Notes under the pieces: model-generated
What the model was told of the DNA's origin: nothing
Databases searched by the model: none
Seen by the model: only the letters and a program-made list of their open reading frames with translations
Made by a program: the position numbers and the translations under genes
Part shown: one piece after another, positions 38,208-47,373 of the stretch
Numbering within the stretch: the first letter of the stretch is position 1
How the letters are laid out: each line of letters begins with the position of its first letter
Assembly (NCBI RefSeq): GCF_018070025.1
Contig: NZ_JAGPYQ010000002.1
Coordinates: 2,449,293-2,513,292 of the forward strand
DNA from: Streptomyces liliiviolaceus
Lineage (GTDB): Bacteria > Actinomycetota > Actinomycetes > Streptomycetales > Streptomycetaceae
Reading direction: 5' to 3'
Length of the DNA: 64,000 nucleotides

Positions 38208-38675
38208 ATGCTTCCCGAGGTTTTTGTGGCTTTAGCCGCATCCGGAGGTACCGCGGTGGTGCAGGCCGCAGGGACCGAAGCGTGGGACCAGTTGAGTGCA
38301 CGGGTGGCTCAGTGGCTCGGTCGGGGACACACCGTGGCGGAGAACGCTGAGCTGGAGCGGCTGAACGGCACTGCAGGGGAACTGCGTTCAGCGAACGGAT
38401 CGGCGCAGATGAGAGCCGACCAGGAGTCCTTGTGGCGGGATCGTATCGCCAACGTGCTCGAAGGTCTGGAAAGTGACGAACAGCAGCGGGCGGCAGCGGA
38501 GTTGCAGCGTCTCCTCGCCCCCTACACGATCCCTCACGCCCGACCGCACGGTGCGGGGGTTGTCGCACAAGGGGACATCACCGTACGGGCCGACAACCAA
38601 TCCATCGCAGCGTACAACCTGTCCGGAGGTGCGCACATCGGCCTCCCTACGAGGCCGGACCCCTCCCATGGTTGA
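38208..38675 (+). CDS. Small partner protein of the downstream STAND NTPase (155 aa)
   Basis: The N-terminal third is hydrophobic/alanine-rich (FVALAASGGTAVVQAAG), followed by a coiled-coil-like charged helix (ELRSANGSAQMRADQESLWRDRIANVL) and a C-terminus GDITVRADNQSIAAYNLSGGAHIG resembling the short repeat motifs that precede TPR-STAND genes in Streptomyces. Its TGA overlaps the next start (TTGA). It is likely translated with, and acts with, the STAND protein. Function is unknown. Confidence 0.7.
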   Translation: MLPEVFVALAASGGTAVVQAAGTEAWDQLSARVAQWLGRGHTVAENAELERLNGTAGELRSANGSAQMRADQESLWRDRIANVLEGLESDEQQRAAAELQRLLAPYTIPHARPHGAGVVAQGDITVRADNQSIAAYNLSGGAHIGLPTRPDPSHG

Positions 38676-41038
38676 CGGGACCGGCACCCACTAGCCCCGC
38701 CTCCGCGCATGCTGAGATCGTCGGAGAACAGCCTTTGAGCGTGAGCGCGCAGGCTGGTGCCGGGGGTATCGCGATCGGCGCGTATCACGCTGTGCCTTAC
38801 GGCGGCGTGCCGGCCTTTCCCCAGCAGTGGACAGAGCGTCCGCACCAGATCGGGGCCATTCCCCGGGAGGCGGACTGCTATCAACACCGCACCGCCGCCG
38901 CGGCGTTGAACCAAGCATCGACCACCGGTCAGCCCACCGGTACTCACGTGCTGACCGGAACGGCCGGGGTCGGCAAAACCCAGCTGGCTGCTCTGTACGT
39001 GCGCGATGCGTGGCGGTCCGGCCAACTGGACCTGCTGCTGTGGATCAACGCAAATACCCGGGCCGGCGTCGTCACCGTGTACGCCCAGGCCGCCTCGGAG
39101 CTGCTCGGCGCGGATTCCGGCAGCCCGGAACAGGCCGCCGTCACCTTCCTGGCCTGGCTTGAGCACAAGGCACAAGCACAGCCCTGCCGTTGGCTCATCG
39201 TGCTGGACGATGTCTGCGACCCGGGCGACTTGCGGCATCTATGGCCCCCGGACAGTCCCTACGGTCGCACGGTCATCACCACTCGACGCCGCGACGCGGC
39301 ACTGGGCAGCGGCGGCCGGCGCATGGTGCCTGTCGGTCTGTTCGAACCGGAAGAGGCCGTCGCTTATCTGTCCAGCAGTCTGTCCGGTCATGGCAGCAAC
39401 GAGTCCAAGGACACTCTCGCGGGCCTCGCGAGGGATCTCGGATATCTTCCCCTGGCGCTCTCCCAGGGTGTGGCCTTCATGCTGGATGCCGGCCTGGAGG
39501 CGGCTGCCTATCGCAAACTCCTCGCTGACGGGGCCCGCAACCTTGCTGAACTTCTGCCCGAACAGCGGACGCTGCCCGACGACCAGGAGGCCCCCATGGC
39601 TGCCGCCTGGGCCTTGTCGATCGACCACGCCAACGGTCTCCGCCCTGAAGGCCTGGCCCGTCCCATACTCCAACTGGCCGCCATGCTCGACGCGAACGGC
39701 ATCCCCACCGAGGTTCTGACCAGCGGCCCAGCCCTCGATCACCTGTCAGCTTCGGCACGAGGCCGGCATCGGCGGGGACAGCAGCAGGGAGAGTGCACCG
39801 GCGAACAGGCTCTCGGAGCCCTGCGAGCGCTCCACCGTCTCAACCTGATCGACCACACGCCAGGCGGCATCCCTCAAGGAGTGCGTGTCCACCAGCTCAT
39901 CCAGCGCACGGTCCGTGATGCGCTGGCCGGGGCCGACTATGAGCGACTGGTATGGAGGGCCGCTGACGCACTGACAGCCGTATGGCCTGACATCGAACGC
40001 GACACCGGCTTCGCCCAGACCCTGCGGGCCAACACCGCCGCGCTGATGCTGCACGGGCAAGAAACCCTGTACCGGCCACACGTTCACCCCGTCCTGCACT
40101 GCATCGGGCGAAGCCTCGGCAAGACAGGCCAAGTCAGCGCCGCCCGGGACTACTTCGAGGAACTGACTCACACACTGCAACAGCATTGCGGCCCAGACCA
40201 TCTCGATACGCTGCTCGCACGGGGCAGGCATGCCCGCTGGCGAGGTGAAGCAGGGGATGCCAGCGGTGCCGCAGACGAAACGGCCGACCTGCTCCGGGAC
40301 ACCCTGCGAGTCCTCGGCCAGGACCACTCCTACACCCTCACCACACTCAGCAACCTCGCCCGGTGGCGAGGCGAGGCAGGCGATCCCGAAGGAGCCGCCA
40401 CGGCGACGGCCGAGCTGCTCCGGGACCGCACGCGGATTTTAGGGACCGAACACGAGCTCACCCTCTCTACCCGCAGCAACCTCCAGTACTGGCGCGGCCG
40501 CACAGGCAACCCAGCGGACGCTGCCGCAGCAACCGGCGAGCTACTGGAAGACATGCTGCGCATACTGGGCCCCGACCACCCTTACACGCTCACAGCACGC
40601 AGTCACCTCGCCCACGTACGCGGTCGTGCGGGCGAGCCCAAGGCCGCTGCAGCGGCAACTGCGGAACTCCTTGAGGATCAAGAACGCATCCTGGGCCCCG
40701 ACCACCCGGACACCCTCACCACTCGCCACGAACTTGCTCGTTGGCACGGAGAAGCCGGTGACGCCCTAGGCGCGGCCAGCTTGCTGACCACACTGCTGAA
40801 GGACCGCTCCCGCGTCCTGGGCCCCGACCACCCGCGAACCCTCGCCACCCGCAGCAACCTCGCCTGCTGGCGCAGCGAAGCCGGAGATCGCGAGAGCGCG
40901 GTCTCCCTCACGGAGAAACTCCTGCACGACATGCTACGGATCCTGGGCCCCCATCATCCCTATACACGCATCGCCCAGGCCAACCTGACCCGGTGGCGCG
41001 AACAGCCGGAGGGCGACGGAACGTCCATCCCCTACTGA
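38672..41038 (+). CDS. NB-ARC STAND NTPase with tetratricopeptide repeats
   Basis: A 788-residue protein. Walker A GTAGVGKT lies at 96-103, Walker B LIVLDD at 175-180, an ITTRR sensor and a GLARDLGYLPLALSQ (GLPL-like) motif follow, then a winged-helix region. From about residue 480 to the end are repeats of about 44 residues of the kinesin-light-chain TPR kind (ILGPDHPYTLTARSHLAHVR). NB-ARC/TPR proteins are signalling or immune switches that oligomerise on ligand binding. TTG 38672 overlaps the upstream stop; a later GTG near 38742 is possible. No effector domain is obvious, so the small partner may matter. Confidence 0.88.
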   Translation: MTGPAPTSPASAHAEIVGEQPLSVSAQAGAGGIAIGAYHAVPYGGVPAFPQQWTERPHQIGAIPREADCYQHRTAAAALNQASTTGQPTGTHVLTGTAGVGKTQLAALYVRDAWRSGQLDLLLWINANTRAGVVTVYAQAASELLGADSGSPEQAAVTFLAWLEHKAQAQPCRWLIVLDDVCDPGDLRHLWPPDSPYGRTVITTRRRDAALGSGGRRMVPVGLFEPEEAVAYLSSSLSGHGSNESKDTLAGLARDLGYLPLALSQGVAFMLDAGLEAAAYRKLLADGARNLAELLPEQRTLPDDQEAPMAAAWALSIDHANGLRPEGLARPILQLAAMLDANGIPTEVLTSGPALDHLSASARGRHRRGQQQGECTGEQALGALRALHRLNLIDHTPGGIPQGVRVHQLIQRTVRDALAGADYERLVWRAADALTAVWPDIERDTGFAQTLRANTAALMLHGQETLYRPHVHPVLHCIGRSLGKTGQVSAARDYFEELTHTLQQHCGPDHLDTLLARGRHARWRGEAGDASGAADETADLLRDTLRVLGQDHSYTLTTLSNLARWRGEAGDPEGAATATAELLRDRTRILGTEHELTLSTRSNLQYWRGRTGNPADAAAATGELLEDMLRILGPDHPYTLTARSHLAHVRGRAGEPKAAAAATAELLEDQERILGPDHPDTLTTRHELARWHGEAGDALGAASLLTTLLKDRSRVLGPDHPRTLATRSNLACWRSEAGDRESAVSLTEKLLHDMLRILGPHHPYTRIAQANLTRWREQPEGDGTSIPY

Positions 41039-41041
41039 CTC

Positions 41042-41070
41042 GTGTCACAGCCATTGCCGACGGCTGACAC
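41042..41070 (+). terminator. Hairpin after the STAND gene
   Basis: GTGTCA pairs with TGACAC, with AGCC/GGCT inside after a 2-nt bulge. It starts 4 bp after the stop and is a probable terminator. Confidence 0.5.
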
Positions 41071-41396
41071 CACGCTGCGTTCTGGTGCTCTTCGCTGGCC
41101 AGTGGTGGGGTGCCGTCAGGATCGTGTCTGCTCCCCGGAAAAGCCATCCACGGTGCGGGGCAAGGGACAGAGTCCCCCTCCTTACGGGTGGTCGTTGAGC
41201 TCGGCAGTCCAACATGGGGGCTGTGAGGTAGGAGCCGAGGGACTGAGCGTGCCGCTTCAGGCGAAGTAGCTCGTACCGCCACAGCCAAAGGGATAGCGCT
41301 CATGTCTGGTCTTTCCCTGGCGACGGCCTGAGAACGTGCGGATCTTTAACTCGCAGCTTTTGGCTCGGGGGTTCGTTGGTCTGTCATGAGCAGGTT

Positions 41397-41592
41397 GTAT
41401 GGGCAACGGGCGCACTGGTATCCAAGTTCGAGGCGATTCTGCCGCACCTTGACGAGCGTCAGCGTCGCTTGTTGATAGGGGCGGAGGCTCAGTCACTCGG
41501 CCACGGAGAGATCAGAGCCGTCGCCCGTCCCGCTGGTGTCCGTGGCCACTACGTCTGTCGACGTACGGGAACTCGACTCCGGCCAGGCTCCT
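41397..41592 (+). pseudogene. ISAzo13-type transposase remnant (5' part)
   Basis: The frame reads LVSKFEAILPHLDERQRRLLIGAEAQSLGHGEIRAVAR, the conserved N-terminus of ISAzo13 transposases. The next family segment, VRELDSGQAPL, lies in another frame near 41560-41590, and the DDE domain is missing. Downstream to 42136 no intact gene is seen; a short frame ending at 41723 (VSEQIVRWARPQELP) is unassigned. Confidence 0.7.
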
Positions 41593-42136
41593 TTAACTCC
41601 GCACCGTCTCAGAGCAAATCGTCCGCTGGGCCCGCCCCCAGGAACTGCCCGCCCACCTCCAGCCAGAACCGCGGCACCGGATCGAACACGCAGCTCAGAC
41701 ACCACCCACCCATCAGGAGTGACCAGTAGCAAAAAAGGCGCCACGTCCACAGCCGGCTACAGAGAGCGGCCTGTCGTGACGGCCCCTCCCCTGACCTGCC
41801 GAAACGACCTTCACGCGCACAGACATCGGCCCGCGCGTGTCTGCCAGAGGTGCAGCCACACCGCGATCGTCGCGTGGTCAGGCGTAGAGGGCTGGTGGGG
41901 CCGGCGGGCCCAGGTGTGCAGTGCGGGCGGATAACGCAGGCTTCTTCCTCCTGGCCTGCGTCCAGCGGCGCGTCACACGTAGGTCTGGCGAGTCATGTCC
42001 GCTGGCTTGCCCCACCACAGCTCCGCACAACCACCCGTTAGGGGCAATTGTTCTGCGTTCGTAGGGCGAATATTCTCAATCTGCCGTGTGGTGATGACCT
42101 GTTGTGGCTGCGACCTTCCGCTGGCAAGGGGGAGCG

Positions 42137-43087
42137 ATGAACTCACTGGTGTTCGACAGCAATGACCTGAGCCTGACGGAGGACTTCCTCAGCCGGGCCT
42201 ACTCACGCCTGCGCATAGGCCACAGCGGTACCAGCGGCATCAGGACCCGTATACGCCGCGAGGCCATGCCGTCGGTCACCGTGGACGAACTCGACTTCAA
42301 CTACGAGATGAGCTACGAGGTCGAGCCGCTCGGCAAAATCACCTTATGCACGGTGCACGAAGGCACCATCGCGGACAACACCTTCCACGGTGTCAAGGAT
42401 ACCTACGGCCCCGGTGACATCGCGGTGCTCGCGCCGCCGGAACAGCCGTACTCGGGCCGCGTCTGCAGCACCCGCTACAACGCCATGATGATGGACACCT
42501 ACCTGCTGAACCAGGTAGCCGACGCCGAACCGTCCGGCGCCCCGGTCAGGCTGACCGCCCACCGGCCCCATTCTCCCGCTGCCGCACGCCAGTTGAAGTG
42601 CCTCATCACCCATCTGCGCGACCAGGTGCTCTGCGACCCGCTCCTGCGCGAGGAGCCACTGATCGTCTCGGCCAGCGCGCAGATGCTGGCCGCGAGTGTC
42701 CTGGCGGCCTTCCCTCACTCGGCCCGCACCGACGCGAACGCGCAGGACCGCAACGACGCACACACCCTCACCCTGCGCCGAGCCCTCGCCTACATCGACG
42801 ACCACGCCCAAGAGCCCATCACCATCGCCGATATCGCCGCCGCGGCCCATGTGACCGTTCGTGCTCTGCAGTACGCCTTCCGCCGCCACCTCGACAGCAC
42901 GCCCACCGCCCACCTGCGCTGGGTTCGCCTGGCGCACGCTCACCGGGACCTGCGTGCGGCCGACCCCGGCACCGGCATCACGGTGACCAGCATCGCGGCC
43001 CGGTGGGGATTCCACCAGCCCAGCCGTTTCGCCGCCGCCTACCGTGCCGCGTACGGGGTGTTGCCCTCTCATTCCCTGCACACATGA
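42137..43087 (+). CDS. AraC family transcriptional regulator
   Basis: A 316-residue regulator. The N-terminal half is an AraC-binding-like domain (YGPGDIAVLAPPEQPYSG). The C-terminal half has two helix-turn-helix units: ITIADIAAAAHVTVRALQYAFRRHLDSTP and VTSIAARWGFHQPSRFAAAYRAAYG. ATG 42137 directly follows AAGGGGGAG. It stands alone between mobile-element relics, so its target is unclear; such proteins often regulate aromatic or fatty-acid genes or their own operon. Confidence 0.9.
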   Translation: MNSLVFDSNDLSLTEDFLSRAYSRLRIGHSGTSGIRTRIRREAMPSVTVDELDFNYEMSYEVEPLGKITLCTVHEGTIADNTFHGVKDTYGPGDIAVLAPPEQPYSGRVCSTRYNAMMMDTYLLNQVADAEPSGAPVRLTAHRPHSPAAARQLKCLITHLRDQVLCDPLLREEPLIVSASAQMLAASVLAAFPHSARTDANAQDRNDAHTLTLRRALAYIDDHAQEPITIADIAAAAHVTVRALQYAFRRHLDSTPTAHLRWVRLAHAHRDLRAADPGTGITVTSIAARWGFHQPSRFAAAYRAAYGVLPSHSLHT

Positions 43088-43461
43088 CAGGTGAGGGGTT
43101 GAATCAGCAGATCAACTGAACTGAGCGGACACGCGGTCCCCCGAGACGCCCATTGGTCCGGCGAGCGGAGCGCGACGACAGGCGGGGCTCACATAGCCTA
43201 CAGGAGCGCAGCTGGTGACCGTGCCGGTCGGGAGTTGCTCGCGCTCAGTGTGTCCAGCTTTCGACTCTGAGCCTCCGTAGGCCCATGTTCGAGACTCCTG
43301 GCCGTGGCTGAGAGTCGGGCTCGGCGCTCCGTACCGCCTCAACGAGAAAACTTGTGCCAACGCCAACACGGATCCAGAGGCGCGTCCTCATGCCGTCGAC
43401 GGGGGAGAAACCTGAACTCGACCGGCAGCGGGGTCCAGGCTGCCAGCCGAGCCGGGCGCCC
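43088..43461. other. Intergenic stretch between araC-type gene and IS5 relic
   Basis: About 370 bp with no supported gene. It may include the outer end of the IS5-type element, but no terminal inverted repeat could be fixed by eye. Confidence 0.4.
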
Positions 43462-44432
43462 TCAACTGGCAACAGGATCTGCATCGCCAGTCAAGGGATC
43501 GCCGTGGATGCCGTCGGCATGAGGTCCATGCTTCCTCTGAAGCAGACGGTCGCGCTGCACGACAAGCGAAACATCGGCCGGGCGATGCCCCGTGGACGAA
43601 ACACCGGCCGGCTTGCCAGGGAGGATCACCGTTATGCGCTTGGTGAGGTTGTCAATCGAGGCGACGTGGATCATGGCCTCGGAGCTGGCAGGCAGGGTCT
43701 CGTAGTCTCGGGCGAGGCGCCGGTGCAGCATGATCCAACTAATACTTCGCTCGACAACCCAGCGCCTTTTGACAACACGGAAGCCGCGAACTCCAGGACT
43801 TCTGTTGACGACTTCGGCGTCGATTCCGAGGCGGGCGCCGTGCTCGATGACGGCGTTCTTGAAGCCGGTGTCGACCCAGCTATTGGATATGGTCGGGTAG
43901 GTCTTCTTGGCTTGGTCGAGGAGTTGGATTCCGACGGCGTTCTCGGACAGGCTCGCGGCGCTCACAGTCACGGCGAGGATGATCCGATCGCGTCGGTGAG
44001 GATGCCCCGTTTCCTGCCGACGATCTTCTTCGCGGCATCGGCTCCCTGGCTGGCCAGCGGCACGTTGGTGGAGGTCTTCACGCTCTGGGTGTCGATCACG
44101 GAAGCGGTCGGTTCGGGCTTACGTCCTTCCTTCACGCGGGCCAGGCCGGTCAGGTTGTAGTTGAGCTGAGCGAGGATTCCCTCGTCGCGCCAGGCTGCGT
44201 AGTAGGCGTAGACGGTGCCGTGGTTGGGGAAGTCGTGCGGGAGGTATTTCCAGGGGATTCCGGTGCTGTTGATGTAGAGGAGTGCGTTGAATACGTCGCG
44301 CAGGTCGACCTTGGCCGACTGCCCGGTGGGCCTGCGGTCGAGCCGAGCCTTTCTCCAGGCCGTCAACGTCGGCTCGATTAAGGCCCACCGGGCGTCGGAC
44401 AGGTCGCTGGGGTAAGGCTTCCGCTGGCTCAC
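43462..44432 (-). mobile_element. IS5-type transposase, frameshifted
   Basis: From GTG 44432 the first frame has the IS5 N-terminus (SDLSDARWALIEP, DVFNALLYINSTGIPWKYLPHDFPN, SVIDTQSVKTS, GRKRGILTDAIG) and stops at 43968. The second half (AVTVSAASLSENAVGIQLLDQ, WVDTGFKNAVIEHGA, RRWVVERSISWIMLHRRLARDYE) is in the next frame. Adding one base near 43982 restores DAIGLILAV, so this is either a deletion or a programmed shift; no slippery run is seen. Homology ends near 43630; the frame runs on to 43462. Confidence 0.8.
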
Positions 44433-44733
44433 GCCGTAGCGTGATCATGGATGCAGCGGACGGCGCTGTTCCGCTGCTGCTGAGCGTTTCTGCCTGATCT
44501 TCAAACCAGACGGACTTCGTGCACGAGAACCGGAGCAAACAGGCGGCCGCGTTCGCAGCTCGGCGGACGCGGGGGCGCACATATGGGGTAAAACGCCTCA
44601 AGCCTGGTGGCCATGAAAGTTACTTACCTACATAGACCATCTATAAATACCCACTAAGAGGGCATCTGATCTGGGTAGTTGGTGTTCTGGGATGGTTTTG
44701 TGACTGGTGCTCGTGGCGGTCGTTGGATGAGGC

Positions 44734-44905
44734 GTGAGTGCTCGTCGTCCGTACCGCAGTGACGTGTCCGACGCCCGCTGGGCCTTGATCGAACCGGTCT
44801 TCAATGCCTGACAGGCGAGACGGACCGGACCGGGAACGGCGGCCCGGGTACACGATCTGCGAGAGATCGTGAACGCGATCCTTTATGTCAACCGCACCGG
44901 CATCA
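44734..44905 (+). pseudogene. Second IS5-type transposase remnant
   Basis: GTG 44734 begins SARRPYRSDVSDARWALIEPVFNA and meets an in-frame TGA near 44809. The frame resumes ARVHDLREIVNAILYVNRTGIS and is lost about 44905. It is a different element copy, opposite in orientation to the one at 43462-44432. The 44433-44733 stretch holds only AT-richer flank, and 44906-45088 shows no gene. Confidence 0.7.
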
Positions 44906-45088
44906 GCCAGATGCACAGGTCGACGGTCCCCGCCCGCGCGTCTCGCTCACGACTGCCGTCCCACTCGGCATGCGCGTCCGCGGACGGCAGGAGCACCCCC
45001 GCACGTCCGCGCACGTGACCTTCGCTACCGCAAGGTCGATACTGCCGATGACGGCACTACCAGCAATCCTCATCCGGCCACACAGAAG

Positions 45089-45107
45089 TACTGACGGGTC
45101 GTCAGTA
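45089..45107. promoter_or_regulatory. 19-bp palindrome upstream of dhaK
   Basis: TACTGACG and CGTCAGTA flank GGT, a perfect 8-bp dyad 144 bp before the dhaK start. Size and shape fit a TetR-family operator. Partial GTCAG repeats follow to 45133. Confidence 0.5.
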
Positions 45108-45251
45108 AAGTCAGCATTAGGTCAGCATCAGTACCGCCACAACCCGCTTTCAGCCGCCACGGACCGCCAAGATCCACAATCCTCGCCACACCCTTTGACC
45201 AGCAAAAACGCAGGCCGGAAGCCCGCCTGCTAAGCTCCCCAGGAGGTACAG

Positions 45252-46244
45252 ATGAAAATGCTCATCAACGTCGCGGAGACCGTCGTGGCGGACGCGCTGC
45301 GGGGTATGGCCGCCGCGCATCCCGAGCTGACCGTGGACGTCGAGAACCGGGTGATCGTGCGGCGGGACGCGCCGGTGGCCGGGAAGGTGGGGCTCGTCTC
45401 GGGCGGCGGGTCGGGGCACGAGCCGCTGCACGGCGGATTCGTGGGTCCCGGGATGCTGTCCGCCGCCTGTCCCGGCGAGGTGTTCACCAGCCCGGTTCCG
45501 GACCAGATGGTACGGGCCGCCGCGGCCGTGGACAGCGGCGCCGGAGTGCTGTTCATCGTGAAGAACTACACCGGTGACGTCCTCAACTTCGACATGGCCG
45601 CGGAGCTGGCCGAGGACGAGGGCATCCAGATCGCCAAGGTGCTCGTCGACGACGACGTGGCGGTCACCGACAGCCTCTACACGGCCGGCCGCCGCGGCAC
45701 CGGCGCGACGCTGTTCGTGGAGAAGATCGCGGGCGCCGCCGCCGAGGAGGGCCGACCGCTGGAGCGGGTCGAGGCGCTGGCCCGTCAGGTCAACGAGAAC
45801 TCGCGCAGTTTCGGTGTCGCGCTCAGCGCCTGCTCCACACCCGCCAAGGGCAGCCCCACCTTCGACCTGCCTCCGGGGGAACTGGAGCTGGGCGTCGGGA
45901 TCCACGGCGAGCCCGGCCGGGAGCGGCGCGCGATGATGACCTCGCGGGAGATCGCCGACTTCTCGGTGAACGCCGTCCTGGAGGACATGAACCCGCGCAA
46001 CCCCGTCCTGGTCCTGGTGAACGGCATGGGCGCCACTCCCCTGCTGGAGCTGTACGGCTTCAACGCGGAGGTGCAGCGGATCCTGGTCGACCGCGGTGTC
46101 CCGGTGGCCCGCACCCTCGTCGGGAACTACGTCACCTCGCTCGACATGGCCGGCGCCTCGGTGACCCTGTGCCAGGTCGACGAGGACCTGCTGCGGCTGT
46201 GGGACGCGCCGGTGCGTACCGCGGGTCTGCGCTGGGGCATGTGA
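45252..46244 (+). CDS. dhaK: Dihydroxyacetone kinase subunit DhaK
   Basis: A 330-residue substrate-binding subunit. His218 (GVGIHGEPG) is the residue that binds dihydroxyacetone covalently; GGGSGHEP and KNYTGDVLNFD are conserved. AGGAGG lies 6 nt before the ATG. With DhaL and DhaM it phosphorylates dihydroxyacetone using a phosphate donated by PEP via the PTS, in the cytoplasm. Feeds glycolysis. Confidence 0.96.
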   Translation: MKMLINVAETVVADALRGMAAAHPELTVDVENRVIVRRDAPVAGKVGLVSGGGSGHEPLHGGFVGPGMLSAACPGEVFTSPVPDQMVRAAAAVDSGAGVLFIVKNYTGDVLNFDMAAELAEDEGIQIAKVLVDDDVAVTDSLYTAGRRGTGATLFVEKIAGAAAEEGRPLERVEALARQVNENSRSFGVALSACSTPAKGSPTFDLPPGELELGVGIHGEPGRERRAMMTSREIADFSVNAVLEDMNPRNPVLVLVNGMGATPLLELYGFNAEVQRILVDRGVPVARTLVGNYVTSLDMAGASVTLCQVDEDLLRLWDAPVRTAGLRWGM

Positions 46245-46311
46245 GGGGCCGCTCCCCTCCACGCCCTTCCCCGCGTGACCCCGCAACACCCTTACCACGC
46301 AAGGAGATCCA

Positions 46312-46911
46312 GTGCTCGACGCCGACTTCTTCCGCCGTTGGATGACGGCGACCGCCGCGTCCGTGGAACACGAGGCGGAACGGCTCACCGCCCTCGACTC
46401 GCCGATCGGCGACGCCGATCACGGCAGCAATCTGCAGCGCGGCTTCCGCGCCGTGGCGACCGCGCTGGAGAAGGAGGAGCCCGGCACCCCGGGTGCTGTC
46501 CTGATGCTCGCCGGACGCACGCTGATCTCGACGGTGGGCGGCGCCTCGGGCCCGTTGTACGGGACGCTGCTCCGGCGCACCGGCAAGGCGCTCGGTGACG
46601 CCGCCGAGGTCGACGAGGCGGAGTTCGCGCAGGCGCTGCGCACCGGCGTGGACGCCGTGGTGCAGCTCGGTGGCGCGGCGCCCGGCGACAAGACGATGAT
46701 CGACGCGCTCCTGCCCGCGGTCGACGCGCTGGGGCGGTCCTTCGCCGCGGCCCGCTCCGCCGCCGAGGAGGGCGCCCTGGCGACCACGCCGTTGCAGGCG
46801 CGCAAGGGCAGGGCGAGCTATCTGGGCGAACGCAGCATCGGGCACCAGGATCCGGGTGCCACCTCCTCGGCGATCCTGATCGCGGCGCTCGCGGAGACGG
46901 CCGGTGAGTGA
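46312..46911 (+). CDS. dhaL: Dihydroxyacetone kinase subunit DhaL (ADP-binding)
   Basis: A 199-residue subunit carrying the nucleotide. The Asp cluster that binds Mg2+ is in IGDADHGSNLQRGF; TLISTVGGASGPLYG and PGDKTMIDALLPA follow. GTG 46312 has AAGGAG 5 nt upstream. It lies 67 bp after dhaK and overlaps dhaM by 8 bp. Confidence 0.95.
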   Translation: MLDADFFRRWMTATAASVEHEAERLTALDSPIGDADHGSNLQRGFRAVATALEKEEPGTPGAVLMLAGRTLISTVGGASGPLYGTLLRRTGKALGDAAEVDEAEFAQALRTGVDAVVQLGGAAPGDKTMIDALLPAVDALGRSFAAARSAAEEGALATTPLQARKGRASYLGERSIGHQDPGATSSAILIAALAETAGE

Positions 46912-47350
46912 CCTCGTGGACGGTGGGACGGTCGAAGACGAGGGCGGCGCGAAGCTCGTGGGCGTCGTGCTCGTGTCGCACAGTGCCGCGGTGGCCTCCG
47001 CGGTCGCCGAACTGGCGACGGGGCTCGCGGGCGGCGGCACGCTCGCCCCGGTCGCGGCGGCGGGCGGTGACGGGGACGGCGGCCTGGGCACCAGTTCCGA
47101 GCTGATCTCCGTCGCGGCGGCCGCCGTGGACCGCGGTGCCGGTGTGGCCGTACTGACCGATCTCGGCAGTGCGGTGCTCACGGTGAAGGCCCTGCTGGCC
47201 GAGGGCGACGAACTGCCGCCGGACACCCGGCTGGTGGACGCGCCGTTCGTCGAGGGCGCGGTGGCGGCGGTCGTCACGGCGTCCGCCGGGGCGGACCTGG
47301 CTGCGGTGGAGGCCGCGGCGGCCGAGGCGTACACGTACCGGAAGGTCTGA
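46904..47350 (+). CDS. dhaM: PTS-dependent dihydroxyacetone kinase phosphotransferase subunit DhaM
   Basis: A 148-residue EIIA-mannose-like protein. The phospho-accepting His lies in VLVSHSAAVASAVAEL near residue 26; LTDLGSAVLTVKALL is also typical. Only the EIIA-like domain is present, with no HPr or EI fusion, so phosphate comes from the general PTS. The GTG start overlaps the dhaL stop. Confidence 0.92.
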   Translation: MSDLVDGGTVEDEGGAKLVGVVLVSHSAAVASAVAELATGLAGGGTLAPVAAAGGDGDGGLGTSSELISVAAAAVDRGAGVAVLTDLGSAVLTVKALLAEGDELPPDTRLVDAPFVEGAVAAVVTASAGADLAAVEAAAAEAYTYRKV

Positions 47351-47373
47351 CACCGGCGCGTACAGGGGGTGGT

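Noticed and set aside
43960..43990. Programmed -1 frameshift in the IS5-type transposase
   Set aside because: No A-rich or other slippery heptamer is visible; one missing base explains the break better.
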